Shown in pieces: positions 33,527 to 42,822 of a DNA stretch of 64,000 nt. The position numbers and the translations under genes are program-made. Under the pieces are notes generated by a model. It was not told the DNA's origin, made no database searches, and saw only the letters and a list, made by a program, of their open reading frames with translations. Within the stretch, counting starts at the first letter, position 1, and each line of letters starts with the position of its first letter. The DNA is from an uncultured Ruminococcus sp. (GTDB lineage: Bacteria; Bacillota; Clostridia; Oscillospirales; Ruminococcaceae). The DNA is taken from assembly GCA_900539835.1 (NCBI GenBank), contig UQDR01000001.1, positions 1 through 64,000 of the forward strand, given 5' to 3'.

Positions 33527-35608
33527 ATGGCTAGAGATTGTTCGTTGCAGGATACCAGAAATATCGGTATCATGGCGCATATTGACGCCGGTAAAACAAC
33601 AACTACAGAGCGTATCCTGTTTTATGCAGGTGTAAACCATAAAATCGGAGAAACTCATGACGGTGCATCCACAATGGACTGGATGGAGCAGGAAAAGGAA
33701 AGAGGTATTACAATTACTTCTGCTGCTACAACTGCTTTCTGGAATAAGCACCGTATTAACATTATCGACACACCGGGACACGTTGACTTTACAGTAGAGG
33801 TTGAGCGTTCTTTGAGAGTACTCGACGGCTCCGTTACAGTTCTTTGTGCAAAGGGTGGTGTTGAGCCTCAGACTGAAACCGTATGGCGTCAGGCTGATAA
33901 ATATAAAGTACCTCGTATGGTATATGTAAACAAGATGGATATCATGGGCGCTGATTTCTATAACGTTCTTGATATGCTTAAAACTCGTTTGAAAACAAAC
34001 GCTGTTGCTATTCAGCTCCCAATCGGCGCTGAAGAAGATTTCAAAGGTCTTATTGACCTTCTTGAAATGAAAGCTTATATCTATAAAAACGATTTGGGTA
34101 CAGATATCGAGGTAACTGATATTCCTGCTGATATGCAGGAAAAAGCAGAGGAGTATCGTACAGAACTTCTCGAGCATCTCGCTGAAGTTGATGAAAGCAT
34201 CATGGAAAAATATTTTGCTGATGAAGAAATCTCAATCGACGAGATGAAAACAGTTATCAGAAAGAGTACAATTGATAATACAATGGTGCCTGTAACCTGC
34301 GGTACATCATATAAGAATAAGGGCGTTCAGAAGCTTCTTGACGCTATCGTTGATTATATGCCTGCACCAACAGATATTGCTCACATTAAGGGCGTTAATC
34401 CTGATACTGGTGAAGAATGTGAAAGACCTTCTTCTGACGATGAACCGTTTGCAGCTTTGGCATTTAAAATTGCAACTGACCCATTCGTTGGTAAGCTTTG
34501 TTTCTTCAGAGTTTACTCAGGCGTTCTTAAAGCAGGATCAAGCGTATATAACGCATCTAAGGATAAGAATGAAAGAATCGGACGTATTCTTCAGATGCAT
34601 TCAAATCAGAGAAAAGATATTGAGGAAGTTTATTCAGGAGATATTGCTGCTGCTGTTGGTCTTAAGATCACAACAACAGGTGATACACTCTGTGATGAAA
34701 AGCATCCTGTAATTCTTGAATCTATGGAATTCCCAGAGCCTGTTATTCAGCTCGCTATTGAGCCTAAAACTAAAGCAGGTCAGGAAAAAATGGGTATTGC
34801 TCTTGCAAAGCTTGCAGAAGAAGACCCGACATTCAGAACTTATACTGATGAGGAAACCGGACAGACAATTATTGCCGGAATGGGTGAGCTTCACCTTGAA
34901 ATCATCGTTGACAGACTTCTTCGTGAATTTAAGGTAGAAGCAAACGTTGGTGCTCCTCAGGTTTCTTATAAGGAAACAATTAAGGCTAATGCAGACGTTG
35001 ACCACAAGTATGCAAGACAGTCTGGTGGTAAAGGTCAGTACGGTCATGTTAAGATCAAGGTTGAACCTAACGAATCCGGTAAGGGTTATGAGTTCATCAA
35101 CAACATTGTCGGTGGTGCTATTCCTAAGGAATATATTCCGGCTGTTGATGCAGGTATTAAGGGCGCAATGCAGACCGGTGTACTTGCAGGATATCCTGTA
35201 GTTGACGTTAAGGTTGCACTTTATGACGGATCTTATCATGAAGTTGACTCTTCTGAAATGGCATTTAAGATTGCCGGTTCTATGGCATTCAAGGAAGCTA
35301 TGAAGAAGGCTAATCCGGTAATTCTTGAGCCTATCATGAAAGTAACAGTTACAGTTCCTGATGAATATATGGGTACTGTTATCGGTGATCTTAACTCACG
35401 TCGTGGACAGATTCAGGGTCAGGAAACAAGACCGGGTACTGCTCAGGTTGACGCTTTGGTTCCGCTGTCTGAAATGTTTGGTTATTCTAATGACCTTCGT
35501 TCAAAGACACAGGGCCGTGGACAGTATTCAATGGAGCCTCACAGCTATATTGAACTTCCAAAGTCAATTGCTGAAAAGATTATGGCTCAGAGAAATAAGG
35601 AAAATTAA
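33527..35608 (+). CDS. fusA: Translation elongation factor G
   Basis: Ribosome-dependent GTPase for translocation and, with Frr, ribosome recycling. G-domain motifs: AHIDAGKTT (P-loop Lys K23), DTPGHVDF and NKMD. Five-domain length of 693 residues. The internal RGITITSAATT switch I is intact. AGGAGG lies eight bases before ATG. Confidence 0.98.
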   Translation: MARDCSLQDTRNIGIMAHIDAGKTTTTERILFYAGVNHKIGETHDGASTMDWMEQEKERGITITSAATTAFWNKHRINIIDTPGHVDFTVEVERSLRVLDGSVTVLCAKGGVEPQTETVWRQADKYKVPRMVYVNKMDIMGADFYNVLDMLKTRLKTNAVAIQLPIGAEEDFKGLIDLLEMKAYIYKNDLGTDIEVTDIPADMQEKAEEYRTELLEHLAEVDESIMEKYFADEEISIDEMKTVIRKSTIDNTMVPVTCGTSYKNKGVQKLLDAIVDYMPAPTDIAHIKGVNPDTGEECERPSSDDEPFAALAFKIATDPFVGKLCFFRVYSGVLKAGSSVYNASKDKNERIGRILQMHSNQRKDIEEVYSGDIAAAVGLKITTTGDTLCDEKHPVILESMEFPEPVIQLAIEPKTKAGQEKMGIALAKLAEEDPTFRTYTDEETGQTIIAGMGELHLEIIVDRLLREFKVEANVGAPQVSYKETIKANADVDHKYARQSGGKGQYGHVKIKVEPNESGKGYEFINNIVGGAIPKEYIPAVDAGIKGAMQTGVLAGYPVVDVKVALYDGSYHEVDSSEMAFKIAGSMAFKEAMKKANPVILEPIMKVTVTVPDEYMGTVIGDLNSRRGQIQGQETRPGTAQVDALVPLSEMFGYSNDLRSKTQGRGQYSMEPHSYIELPKSIAEKIMAQRNKEN

Positions 35609-35627
35609 TAATTTTTTCTTAAAACTA

Positions 35628-35656
35628 TTGCAAAATGTAAATTTATCTGATATAAT
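35628..35656 (+). promoter_or_regulatory. Separate sigma-A promoter of tuf
   Basis: TTGCAA (35628-35633), 17-nt spacer, perfect TATAAT (35651-35656), inside the fusA-tuf gap. It would allow extra transcription of tuf beyond the str operon read-through. Confidence 0.75.
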
Positions 35657-35709
35657 GTTATCATGTTATGGTAACTCAGAACAATAAAAATTTAAGGAGG
35701 AATATTCCT

Positions 35710-36909
35710 ATGGCAAAGGCACATTTCGAAAGAACTAAACCCCATGTAAACATTGGTACAATTGGTCACGTTGACCATGGTAAAACTACTTTGACTGCTG
35801 CTATTACAAAGACTCTTGCTCTTAAGGGTCAGGCTCAGTACGAAGCTTATGACATGATCGATAAGGCTCCAGAAGAGAGAGAGCGTGGTATTACAATCAA
35901 TACAGCTCACGTTGAGTATGAAACAGATAAGCGTCACTATGCACACGTTGACTGCCCAGGACATGCTGACTATGTAAAGAACATGATCACAGGTGCTGCT
36001 CAGATGGACGGCGCTATCCTCGTTGTTGCTGCTTCTGACGGTCCTATGGCTCAGACAAGAGAGCACTTGCTCCTCGCTCGTCAGGTTGGCGTTCCTTCAA
36101 TCGTTGTATTCATGAACAAAGCTGACCAGGTTGACGATGAAGAGCTTCTTGAACTCGTTGAAATGGATATCAGAGAGCTTCTTGACAAGTATGAGTTCCC
36201 TGGCGATGATACACCAATCATCAAGGGTTCAGCTCTTGCTGCTCTTAACGCTCCTGACGATCTTTCAGATCCTGCTTATGCTCCAATCGTTGAATTGATG
36301 GACGCTGTAGATGATTTCATTCCTACACCTGACCGTAAGGCAGATCTTCCTTTCCTTATGCCTGTTGAAGACGTATTCACAATCACTGGTCGTGGTACAG
36401 TTGCTACAGGTAGAGTTGAAAGAGGTCAGCTCAATACTGGTGACGAAGTTGAAATCATTGGTCTTACAGAAGAAAGAGCTAAGACAGTTGTAACAGGTAT
36501 CGAAATGTTCAGAAAGATCCTTGACTACGCTGAGGCTGGCGATAACATCGGTGCACTTCTCCGTGGTATTCAGAGAACTGAAATCGAAAGAGGACAGGTT
36601 CTTTGTAAGCCAGGTTCAATTCATCCTTTGACAAAGTTCTCAGGACAGGTTTACGTTCTTAAGAAAGAAGAAGGCGGACGTCATACTCCTTTCTTCAACA
36701 ACTACAGACCTCAGTTCTATTTCAGAACAACTGACGTTACTGGTGTTATCACACTTCCTGCTGATAAGGAAATGTGCATGCCTGGTGATAACGTAACTAT
36801 GGATGTTGAACTTATCACACCTATCGCTATTGAAGAAGGTCTCCGTTTTGCTATTCGTGAAGGCGGAAGAACAGTTGGTTCAGGCGTTGTAACTGCTGTT
36901 AACAACTAA
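35710..36909 (+). CDS. tuf: Translation elongation factor Tu
   Basis: Delivers aminoacyl-tRNA to the ribosome. 399 residues with GHVDHGKTT (19-27), DCPGHADYVKNM and NKADQVDD. I choose ATG 35710, preceded by AAGGAGGA, because MAKAHFERTKPHVNIG is the family N-terminus; the open frame upstream lacks a second good start. Codon use is visibly biased to a small set, as expected for a very abundant protein. Confidence 0.98.
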   Translation: MAKAHFERTKPHVNIGTIGHVDHGKTTLTAAITKTLALKGQAQYEAYDMIDKAPEERERGITINTAHVEYETDKRHYAHVDCPGHADYVKNMITGAAQMDGAILVVAASDGPMAQTREHLLLARQVGVPSIVVFMNKADQVDDEELLELVEMDIRELLDKYEFPGDDTPIIKGSALAALNAPDDLSDPAYAPIVELMDAVDDFIPTPDRKADLPFLMPVEDVFTITGRGTVATGRVERGQLNTGDEVEIIGLTEERAKTVVTGIEMFRKILDYAEAGDNIGALLRGIQRTEIERGQVLCKPGSIHPLTKFSGQVYVLKKEEGGRHTPFFNNYRPQFYFRTTDVTGVITLPADKEMCMPGDNVTMDVELITPIAIEEGLRFAIREGGRTVGSGVVTAVNN

Positions 36910-36931
36910 TTCTTATATATTAGCATTTAAG

Positions 36932-36959
36932 ACCGCTGTCATTTTGACGGCGGTTTTTT
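36932..36959 (+). terminator. Intrinsic terminator of the str operon
   Basis: A 10-bp stem (36932-36941 with 36945-36954, one wobble), TTT loop and TTTTT tail, 23 bases after the tuf stop. Confidence 0.9.
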
Positions 36960-36986
36960 ATTTAATACATTATATATGGTGATTTA

Positions 36987-37454
36987 ATGAAAAATGATAT
37001 GTATTATATGAATAAAGCCTTAGAGCTTGCAAAAATAGCATATGAAATGGGCGAAGTGCCTGTGGGAGCGGTTGTTGTAAAGAAATCTACAGGTGAAATT
37101 GTTGGAGAAGGATTTAACAGACGGGAAGTTGATAAAAACTCAATTGCTCACGCCGAAATCTTAGCGATAAATCAAGCAAGTCAAACGCTTGGAGGATGGC
37201 GGTTAATAGATTGTGAGCTGTTTGTTACGCTCGAGCCTTGTCCAATGTGTGCCGGAGCTATTATAAATTCCCGGATTAAGAGAGTTATATTTGGAGCATC
37301 AGATTTAAAAGCCGGTTCATGCGGTTCAGTTGTCAATTTATTTGAGCTTCCGTATAATCATAAACCACAGCTTCTTGGTGGAATTCTCAAAGATGAATGC
37401 AGCGGTATTCTTTCAGATTTTTTTAGAAGCTTACGAGAGGTAAGCAAGAAATAA
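36987..37454 (+). CDS. tadA: tRNA-specific adenosine deaminase
   Basis: Zinc deaminase that converts the wobble A34 of tRNA-Arg(ACG) to inosine. The zinc and catalytic residues are H55-A-E57 and P84-C85-P-M-C88. 155 residues. The Shine-Dalgarno is weak (GGTGA). It stands between the tuf terminator and the ilv promoter. Confidence 0.95.
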   Translation: MKNDMYYMNKALELAKIAYEMGEVPVGAVVVKKSTGEIVGEGFNRREVDKNSIAHAEILAINQASQTLGGWRLIDCELFVTLEPCPMCAGAIINSRIKRVIFGASDLKAGSCGSVVNLFELPYNHKPQLLGGILKDECSGILSDFFRSLREVSKK

Positions 37455-37474
37455 TATAATTAAGAAATTATTTG

Positions 37475-37503
37475 TTGACTTAAATGTATTTATATGCTAT
37501 AAT
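37475..37503 (+). promoter_or_regulatory. Sigma-A promoter of ilvB-ilvN-ilvC
   Basis: TTGACT (37475-37480), 17-nt spacer, perfect TATAAT (37498-37503). The leader to ilvB is about 54 nt, too short for a T-box; no attenuator is apparent in it. Confidence 0.82.
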
Positions 37504-37563
37504 AAATTAATTTCTTTAAAAGAGAAATGTATAATATTTTAGATTTTATAAGGAGAGATTTAT

Positions 37564-39189
37564 ATGAAAATGACGGCTGCTCAGGCAATTGTAGAATGTT
37601 TGAAAGCGGAGAATATTAAAGTCGTCTATGGCTATCCCGGTGCTGCAATCTGTCCTTTTTATGATGCTTTGTTAGACGCAAAGGATGATATAAAACATGT
37701 TTTGGTTAGACATGAAGCTAACGGCGGTCATGCGGCTAATGGATATGCAAGAATTTCGGGCAAGCCTGCCGTATGTATAGCAACTTCAGGTCCGGGTGCG
37801 GTTAATCTTGTGACAGCTATTGCTACAGCATATGCTGATTCTATACCGATTGTATGCATAACAGGTCAGGTAAATACTGATCAAATCGGGCGTGATGTAT
37901 TTCAAGAAGCTGATATTACAGGTGCTGCTGAACCTTTTGTAAAGCACAGCTATTTATTAAGCAATCCCAGTGATTTGCCAAGAGTTTTTAAAGAAGCTTT
38001 TTACATAGCAGGAACAGGAAGACCGGGTCCGGTACTGATTGATATTCCTATGGATGTTCAAAAAGCTGAAATAGATTTTGAATATCCTGATTCAGTTAGT
38101 ATAAGGGGCTATAAACCCTCGACTAAGGGAAATTATCATCAGATAAAGAGAGTTTTATCTGCGCTGGAATCTGCTGAAAAGCCATTAATTTGTATTGGCG
38201 GCGGCGTTTTTGCTTCTAATGCACAGGCTGAGATTTGCAGACTTGCAGAAGTTATGCAGATACCTGTAATAACGACTATGATGGGAATATCAGTTTTCTC
38301 TGACGATAATCCGTTGTTTTTCGGCATGCTCGGAATGCACGGTGTGTCGTCAGCAAATAGGGCAGTTAATGACTGTGACGTTTTATTCCTTGTTGGTGCT
38401 CGTGTAGGAGACAGGGCGGTAAGAACACCTCTTACTCTTGAGAAAACAACAAAGATTTTGCATATTGATATTGACCCTGCTGAAATAGGAAAGAATGTTG
38501 GTGCTGATTATCCGCTTGTTGGAGACGCCAAGCTCGTTCTCCGAGACATGCTTGAAATGGCAAAGCCAATGGAGCATAAGGAATGGATCAATTATCTTAA
38601 TTCTTTGAAAACTGAAAAAGATTTTGAGAAATCACCGGTGGGAACTGTAAACCCACGTGAATTTATGCATAAGCTTTCAGAAGCAATGCCGGAAAATACA
38701 ATTATATCCGCTGATGTAGGTCAAAATCAAATTTGGGCTGCTACAGGCTATAAAATTAAAAAAGGCGGACGTTTTATCACGTCAGGCGGAATGGGTACTA
38801 TGGGTTATTCTGTGCCTGCCGCTATTGGTGCTAAAATGGCTGCTCCAGAACGTCCTGTTATTGTTATATGCGGTGACGGATCGTTCCAAATGGAATTTAT
38901 GGAGCTTGCTACTGCAATTCAACATGGTGTAGCTATAAAAATTGTGGTTATGACAAATAATCGTCTGGGAATGGTTAGAGAGCTTCAGACTAACGGATAT
39001 AATGACAGACAGACTGCTGTTTTTCTTGACGGATCTCCTGACTTTATTAAGCTTGCTGAAGCTTATGGAATAAAGTCTTATCGTGTTACAAATGATGAAA
39101 CCATGAATAAAGCTATTGATATTTTGAAAAATTCAGATGAGCTTTGCCTTATAGAAGTAGCGGTTGATGAAATGGCTAAAACATTGTAA
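37564..39189 (+). CDS. ilvB: Acetolactate synthase, large (catalytic) subunit
   Basis: ThDP-dependent first common enzyme of valine, leucine and isoleucine synthesis. The catalytic Glu lies in RHEANGGHAANGYAR (near 50), the ThDP motif is GDGSFQ (near 438) leading to NNRLGMVRELQ, and SGGMGTMGYSVPAAIGAK is conserved. 541 residues is somewhat shorter than the usual 560-575. AAGGAGAG precedes ATG. Its regulatory partner ilvN follows after 100 bp, then ilvC. Confidence 0.95.
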   Translation: MKMTAAQAIVECLKAENIKVVYGYPGAAICPFYDALLDAKDDIKHVLVRHEANGGHAANGYARISGKPAVCIATSGPGAVNLVTAIATAYADSIPIVCITGQVNTDQIGRDVFQEADITGAAEPFVKHSYLLSNPSDLPRVFKEAFYIAGTGRPGPVLIDIPMDVQKAEIDFEYPDSVSIRGYKPSTKGNYHQIKRVLSALESAEKPLICIGGGVFASNAQAEICRLAEVMQIPVITTMMGISVFSDDNPLFFGMLGMHGVSSANRAVNDCDVLFLVGARVGDRAVRTPLTLEKTTKILHIDIDPAEIGKNVGADYPLVGDAKLVLRDMLEMAKPMEHKEWINYLNSLKTEKDFEKSPVGTVNPREFMHKLSEAMPENTIISADVGQNQIWAATGYKIKKGGRFITSGGMGTMGYSVPAAIGAKMAAPERPVIVICGDGSFQMEFMELATAIQHGVAIKIVVMTNNRLGMVRELQTNGYNDRQTAVFLDGSPDFIKLAEAYGIKSYRVTNDETMNKAIDILKNSDELCLIEVAVDEMAKTL

Positions 39190-39289
39190 AATAATTAATG
39201 TTACATAGAATAAATATTTATAAAATATTAACAAAGACATGTTATAATAATATATTAGAGAGAAAATCTCGTTTCGGAGGAATTAAAGA

Positions 39290-39787
39290 ATGAAACATAC
39301 TATTTCAGTTCTGGTTGAAAACCACAGTGGTGTTCTTTCAAGAATTTCAGGTCTTTTTTCAAGAAGAGGATTTAATATTGACAGTCTGGCTGTCGGTCCT
39401 ACACAAGATCCTACCATTTCAAGAATAACTATAATTGCCGACGGAAATGAATATACCGTTGAGCAAATTGAAAAACAGCTTAATAAGCTTGTCGAAGTTA
39501 TCAAAGTAAAAACACTTGGAAAAGATGAATGTCTTGCAAGAGAATTGTTAATTGCAAAATTATCTGTACCTGCTGACAAGCGCAGTGAAGTGATGACCAT
39601 TGCTGAGATAACGGGTGCAAAGGTTATGGACTTGACTTTGACAACTATGACTCTTGAACTGTGTGATACATATTCTCATTTAAAAAGGTTTGAAGAAATA
39701 ATTGCACCTTATAATGTAATTGAGCTTGTAAGAACCGGTACGATCGCTATTTCAAAAGGCGCAGATACAATTACTGCGAAAAAATAA
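39290..39787 (+). CDS. ilvN: Acetolactate synthase, small (regulatory) subunit
   Basis: ACT-domain subunit that confers branched-chain amino acid feedback on IlvB. The N-terminal ACT domain shows SVLVENHSGVLSRISGLFSR and RGFNIDSLAVGPTQD, followed by the C-terminal small-subunit domain; 165 residues is typical. Strong CGGAGGA Shine-Dalgarno. Confidence 0.95.
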   Translation: MKHTISVLVENHSGVLSRISGLFSRRGFNIDSLAVGPTQDPTISRITIIADGNEYTVEQIEKQLNKLVEVIKVKTLGKDECLARELLIAKLSVPADKRSEVMTIAEITGAKVMDLTLTTMTLELCDTYSHLKRFEEIIAPYNVIELVRTGTIAISKGADTITAKK

Positions 39788-39843
39788 TGATTATATAGCC
39801 TAATGGCTACATATAAAAAAGTAATCTATTGGAGGAGTTTAAA

Positions 39844-40860
39844 ATGGCAAAAATTTATTATCAGCAAGATTGCGACTTGAATATACTAAAAGGAAAAACT
39901 GTTGCAATTATTGGTTATGGCTCACAGGGTCATGCTCATGCACTTAACCTCAAGGACAGCGGCGTTGATGTTGTTGTAGGTCTTTATGAAGGTTCAAAGA
40001 GCGCAGCAAAAGCAGAAGCTCAGGGACTTAAGGTTGTTTCTGTAAGCGAAGCTACAAAAATGGCTGACGTTATTATGATTCTTATCCCTGATGAAAAGCA
40101 GGCTGCACTTTATAAGAGCGAAATTGCTCCTAATCTTACAGAGGGCAAGACACTTGCTTTTGCACATGGATTCAATATTCACTTTGGTTGTATAGTTCCT
40201 CCTGCTGACTGCAATGTTATCATGATTGCACCTAAGGGTCCAGGACATACTGTAAGAAGCGAATATCAGGCAGGAAAGGGTGTTCCTTGTCTTATCGCTG
40301 TTGAACAGGATGCTACAGGAAATGCTACTGATATAGGTCTTGCTTATGCACTCGGAATTGGCGGAGCAAGAGCTGGTGTTCTTGAAACAACATTCAGAAC
40401 AGAAACTGAAACAGACCTCTTCGGTGAACAGGCTGTACTTTGCGGCGGTGTGTGTGCACTTATGCAGGCTGGTTTTGAAACTCTTGTTGAGGCTGGATAT
40501 GATCCAAGAAATGCTTATTTTGAGTGTATTCATGAAATGAAGCTTATTGTTGACCTTATTTATCAGTCTGGTTTTGCCGGTATGAGATATTCAATTTCTA
40601 ATACTGCTGAATACGGTGACTACATCACAGGTCCTAAGATCATTACTGAAGAAACTAAGAAAGCAATGAAGAAGGTTCTTTCAGACATTCAGGACGGTTC
40701 TTTTGCTAAGGAATTCTTGCTTGATATGTCAGACGCAGGCTCACAGGTTCACTTTAAGGCTATGAGAAAGCTTCATGCTGAACATCCTTCTGAGGTTGTT
40801 GGTGAAGAAATTCGTAAGCTTTATAGCTGGAACGGCGAAGATAAGCTGATCAACAATTAA
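39844..40860 (+). CDS. ilvC: Ketol-acid reductoisomerase
   Basis: Isomerises and reduces acetolactate in the branched-chain amino acid pathway. The nucleotide loop is GYGSQGHAHAL (from residue 24); the cofactor loop reads GLYEGSKSAAKA, and the metal site lies in the knotted C-terminal part (FGEQAVLCGG, YFECIHEMKLIVDL). I choose ATG 39844 with GGAGGAG upstream, giving a class-I 338-residue protein. Cofactor preference (NADPH or NADH) cannot be called safely from the loop. Confidence 0.96.
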   Translation: MAKIYYQQDCDLNILKGKTVAIIGYGSQGHAHALNLKDSGVDVVVGLYEGSKSAAKAEAQGLKVVSVSEATKMADVIMILIPDEKQAALYKSEIAPNLTEGKTLAFAHGFNIHFGCIVPPADCNVIMIAPKGPGHTVRSEYQAGKGVPCLIAVEQDATGNATDIGLAYALGIGGARAGVLETTFRTETETDLFGEQAVLCGGVCALMQAGFETLVEAGYDPRNAYFECIHEMKLIVDLIYQSGFAGMRYSISNTAEYGDYITGPKIITEETKKAMKKVLSDIQDGSFAKEFLLDMSDAGSQVHFKAMRKLHAEHPSEVVGEEIRKLYSWNGEDKLINN

Positions 40861-40869
40861 TTATAAAAT

Positions 40870-40897
40870 AAAAGCTCAGCTGAGGCTGGGCTTTTTT
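40870..40897 (+). terminator. Intrinsic terminator of the ilv operon
   Basis: A 10-bp stem (40871-40880 with 40885-40894, one wobble), TGAG loop and a run of Ts, 10 bases after ilvC. Confidence 0.9.
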
Positions 40898-40913
40898 GAT
40901 AAAATGACATATG

Positions 40914-40948
40914 AAAGGAGCTATGGTTTTAAACCATAGATTTAATTT
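40914..40948 (+). promoter_or_regulatory. era leader: Shine-Dalgarno, hairpin, then start codon
   Basis: AAAGGAG (40914-40920) is followed at once by a near-perfect hairpin (CTATGGTTT, T, AAACCATAG, 40921-40939) and nine AT-rich bases before ATG 40949. Linear distance from Shine-Dalgarno to start is 28 nt, too far for normal initiation, and no other Shine-Dalgarno is present. Folding of the hairpin would leave an effective spacing of 9 nt. A matching arrangement precedes mutS2. Confidence 0.65.
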
Positions 40949-41860
40949 ATGCATACTAATACCAAAAATGCTTTTGTTACTATAATAGGAAGACCTAATG
41001 CAGGGAAGTCGTCATTATTAAATGCACTTGTTGGAGAAAAAATTGCAGCAGTAAGCGCAAAGCCTCAGACTACCCGTACTAAAATAACGGGCGTATTAAC
41101 AGAAGATGAAACCCAATATGTATTTATGGATACTCCCGGTATGCATAAATCTAGAAATAAGCTTTCTGAGCATATGATGAAAACTGTTAACGAATCAGTG
41201 GCAGATGTAGATATTGCTATGTTTGTTGCTGACTGTACCAAAAAGCCGTCAGAGAATGAGAAGAACTTGCTCAATAATCTAAAATCAAATAAATCAAGAT
41301 CAATTTTAGTTATTAATAAAATTGATTTGCTGGAAAAAAAAGAAGAGTTAATCAAAATTATTGCCGATTATTCAGTGCTGCATAATTTTGATGAAGTGAT
41401 ACCGGTGAGCGCTTTGACAGGTGATGGTCTTGACATTTTAATGGATGCTTTGAGAAAGTTTGCAGTAGACGGACCTCATTATTTTCCTGATGATATGTTG
41501 ACAGATCAGCCTGAAAAGGTTATAATGGCCGAAATAATCCGTGAAAAAGCACTTAACAATCTCAATGAAGAAATACCTCATGGAATTGCCGTTACTATTG
41601 AATCGCTAAAAGAACGAGATAATCGTGCAGGTGAACCTATTCTTGATATTTCTGCAGTTATTTTTTGTGAACGTGATTCGCACAAGGGAATAGTTATTGG
41701 TAAAAATGGTTCTATGTTGAGGAAGATAGGTGCTGAGTCAAGAACTGAGCTTGAAGAATTTTTTCAGATCAAAGTTAACCTTCAATGCTGGGTTAAGGTT
41801 AAGGAAGGCTGGCGCAATCGTGAAGGCATGATCAGAAATTTCGGGCTTTCATCAAATTAA
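40949..41860 (+). CDS. era: Ribosome-assembly GTPase Era
   Basis: Binds the 3' end of 16S rRNA during 30S maturation and couples it to growth. G motifs: GRPNAGKSS (near 12-20), DTPGMHK and NKID; the C-terminal KH domain begins around 205 with the GKNGSMLRKIG loop. 303 residues is typical. No other Met is available nearby, so the start is firm even though its Shine-Dalgarno is separated by a hairpin. First of era-yqzL-recO-mutS2. Confidence 0.96.
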   Translation: MHTNTKNAFVTIIGRPNAGKSSLLNALVGEKIAAVSAKPQTTRTKITGVLTEDETQYVFMDTPGMHKSRNKLSEHMMKTVNESVADVDIAMFVADCTKKPSENEKNLLNNLKSNKSRSILVINKIDLLEKKEELIKIIADYSVLHNFDEVIPVSALTGDGLDILMDALRKFAVDGPHYFPDDMLTDQPEKVIMAEIIREKALNNLNEEIPHGIAVTIESLKERDNRAGEPILDISAVIFCERDSHKGIVIGKNGSMLRKIGAESRTELEEFFQIKVNLQCWVKVKEGWRNREGMIRNFGLSSN

Positions 41861-41953
41861 TAAACAGCTTGTGTAAAAATTACCGCTTATATTATCAAAA
41901 TGAAAAGCAAATCCTAATATTACAATGAGTTTTATAATTGGAGGTAATTATGT

Positions 41954-42076
41954 ATGGATTTGTGGGAAGTGTTTGCTAAGAGCGGTAAAATTACTGATTA
42001 TTTAAATTATAAACTAACGTCAGAAAAGGAAAATATATATGATAACCTTGAAAGCGCTTGTGGTTCGAGAAAATAA
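41954..42076 (+). CDS. yqzL: YqzL-like small protein (40 aa) overlapping recO
   Basis: A 40-residue frame, MDLWEVFAKSGKITDYLNY followed by a charged tail, with GGAGG nine bases upstream of ATG. It matches the pattern I know for YqzL (Trp near the start, then VF..SG.I..YL.Y), a small protein of unknown function encoded between era and recO in Bacillus and many Firmicutes, and lies in exactly that position. Its last 38 bp overlap the start of recO in another frame, so recO translation may be coupled to it. It would be missed by a length cutoff. Confidence 0.75.
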   Translation: MDLWEVFAKSGKITDYLNYKLTSEKENIYDNLESACGSRK

Positions 42077-42791
42077 GGTAGGGGAGAGCAGTAAAGCTAT
42101 TACTGTTCTCTCAAGCGAGCTTGGGATAATAGATATATTCATTCGTGGCGGCGCAAAAAGCAGTAAAAGCACATCTTCTACGCAGCTTTTTTCTTATTCA
42201 ATGTTTTGTTTTGAAGAAAAAAAAGACGCTTATGGACATATTAATTATTATTTAAACAGCTGTGAACCATTAAGTTTGTTTTATAATCTGAGGTTGGATG
42301 CAAAAAAAACAGCGTTGGGATGCTATTTTTGTGAATTGCTTTGCTTTTCAAGGATTGAAAATTCATTTTGCGGTGAAATATTGAAGCTGACGTTGAACAG
42401 CCTTTATTTTCTTGATAAAGGCGAACACGATATGGAGCTTTTAAAATCCATATTTGAATTCAGGCTATTATGCGAAATGGGATTCAGACCTAATTTAGTA
42501 GGCTGTAACAAATGTTTTGTCTATGAATGTGAAAAAATGCATTTTAACTTTAAATCAGGGCTTTTAGAATGTGATGATTGCTGCTATAATCCTGAAAGTA
42601 TTTTTGATATTGTCTTTGATCCAACACTTTTATATATTGTGCGGTTTATTGCTTTAACTGATTATAATAGATTATTTAATTTCAAGATTAATGAGAAGTA
42701 TCAAAAAAAACTTACTGATTTTACTGAACGTTTTGTAAAGTATAATTTTAAAGAGCTTTTTGACACTTTAGAGTTTTATAGATTGCTATAG
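42039..42791 (+). CDS. recO: DNA repair protein RecO
   Basis: Recombination mediator that, with RecR, loads RecA on SSB-coated single strands. N-terminal OB-fold (LKALVVRENKVGESSKAITVLS), helical C-terminal part and a zinc-finger-like cysteine set in GCNKCFVYEC and CDDC. 250 residues. AAAAGGA lies before ATG 42039, which is inside the yqzL reading frame. Confidence 0.93.
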   Translation: MITLKALVVRENKVGESSKAITVLSSELGIIDIFIRGGAKSSKSTSSTQLFSYSMFCFEEKKDAYGHINYYLNSCEPLSLFYNLRLDAKKTALGCYFCELLCFSRIENSFCGEILKLTLNSLYFLDKGEHDMELLKSIFEFRLLCEMGFRPNLVGCNKCFVYECEKMHFNFKSGLLECDDCCYNPESIFDIVFDPTLLYIVRFIALTDYNRLFNFKINEKYQKKLTDFTERFVKYNFKELFDTLEFYRLL

Positions 42792-42822
42792 AGCTGTAAA
42801 CGTTATTACGATTAGAACACAT

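Noticed and set aside
33503..34177. 224-codon open frame antisense to fusA
   Set aside because: fusA is certain on the plus strand; the antisense frame has no Shine-Dalgarno or recognisable domain and follows from fusA codon bias. The same reasoning removes 34634-35239.
37504..37563. T-box or leader-peptide attenuator for the ilv operon
   Set aside because: Leader about 54 nt, without run of Leu/Val/Ile codons or terminator; only a weak small hairpin is visible.
39190..39289. Separate promoter for ilvN-ilvC
   Set aside because: TATAAT at 39243-39248 is present, but the only good -35 (TTAACA) is 9 nt away, too close; no acceptable spacing was found.
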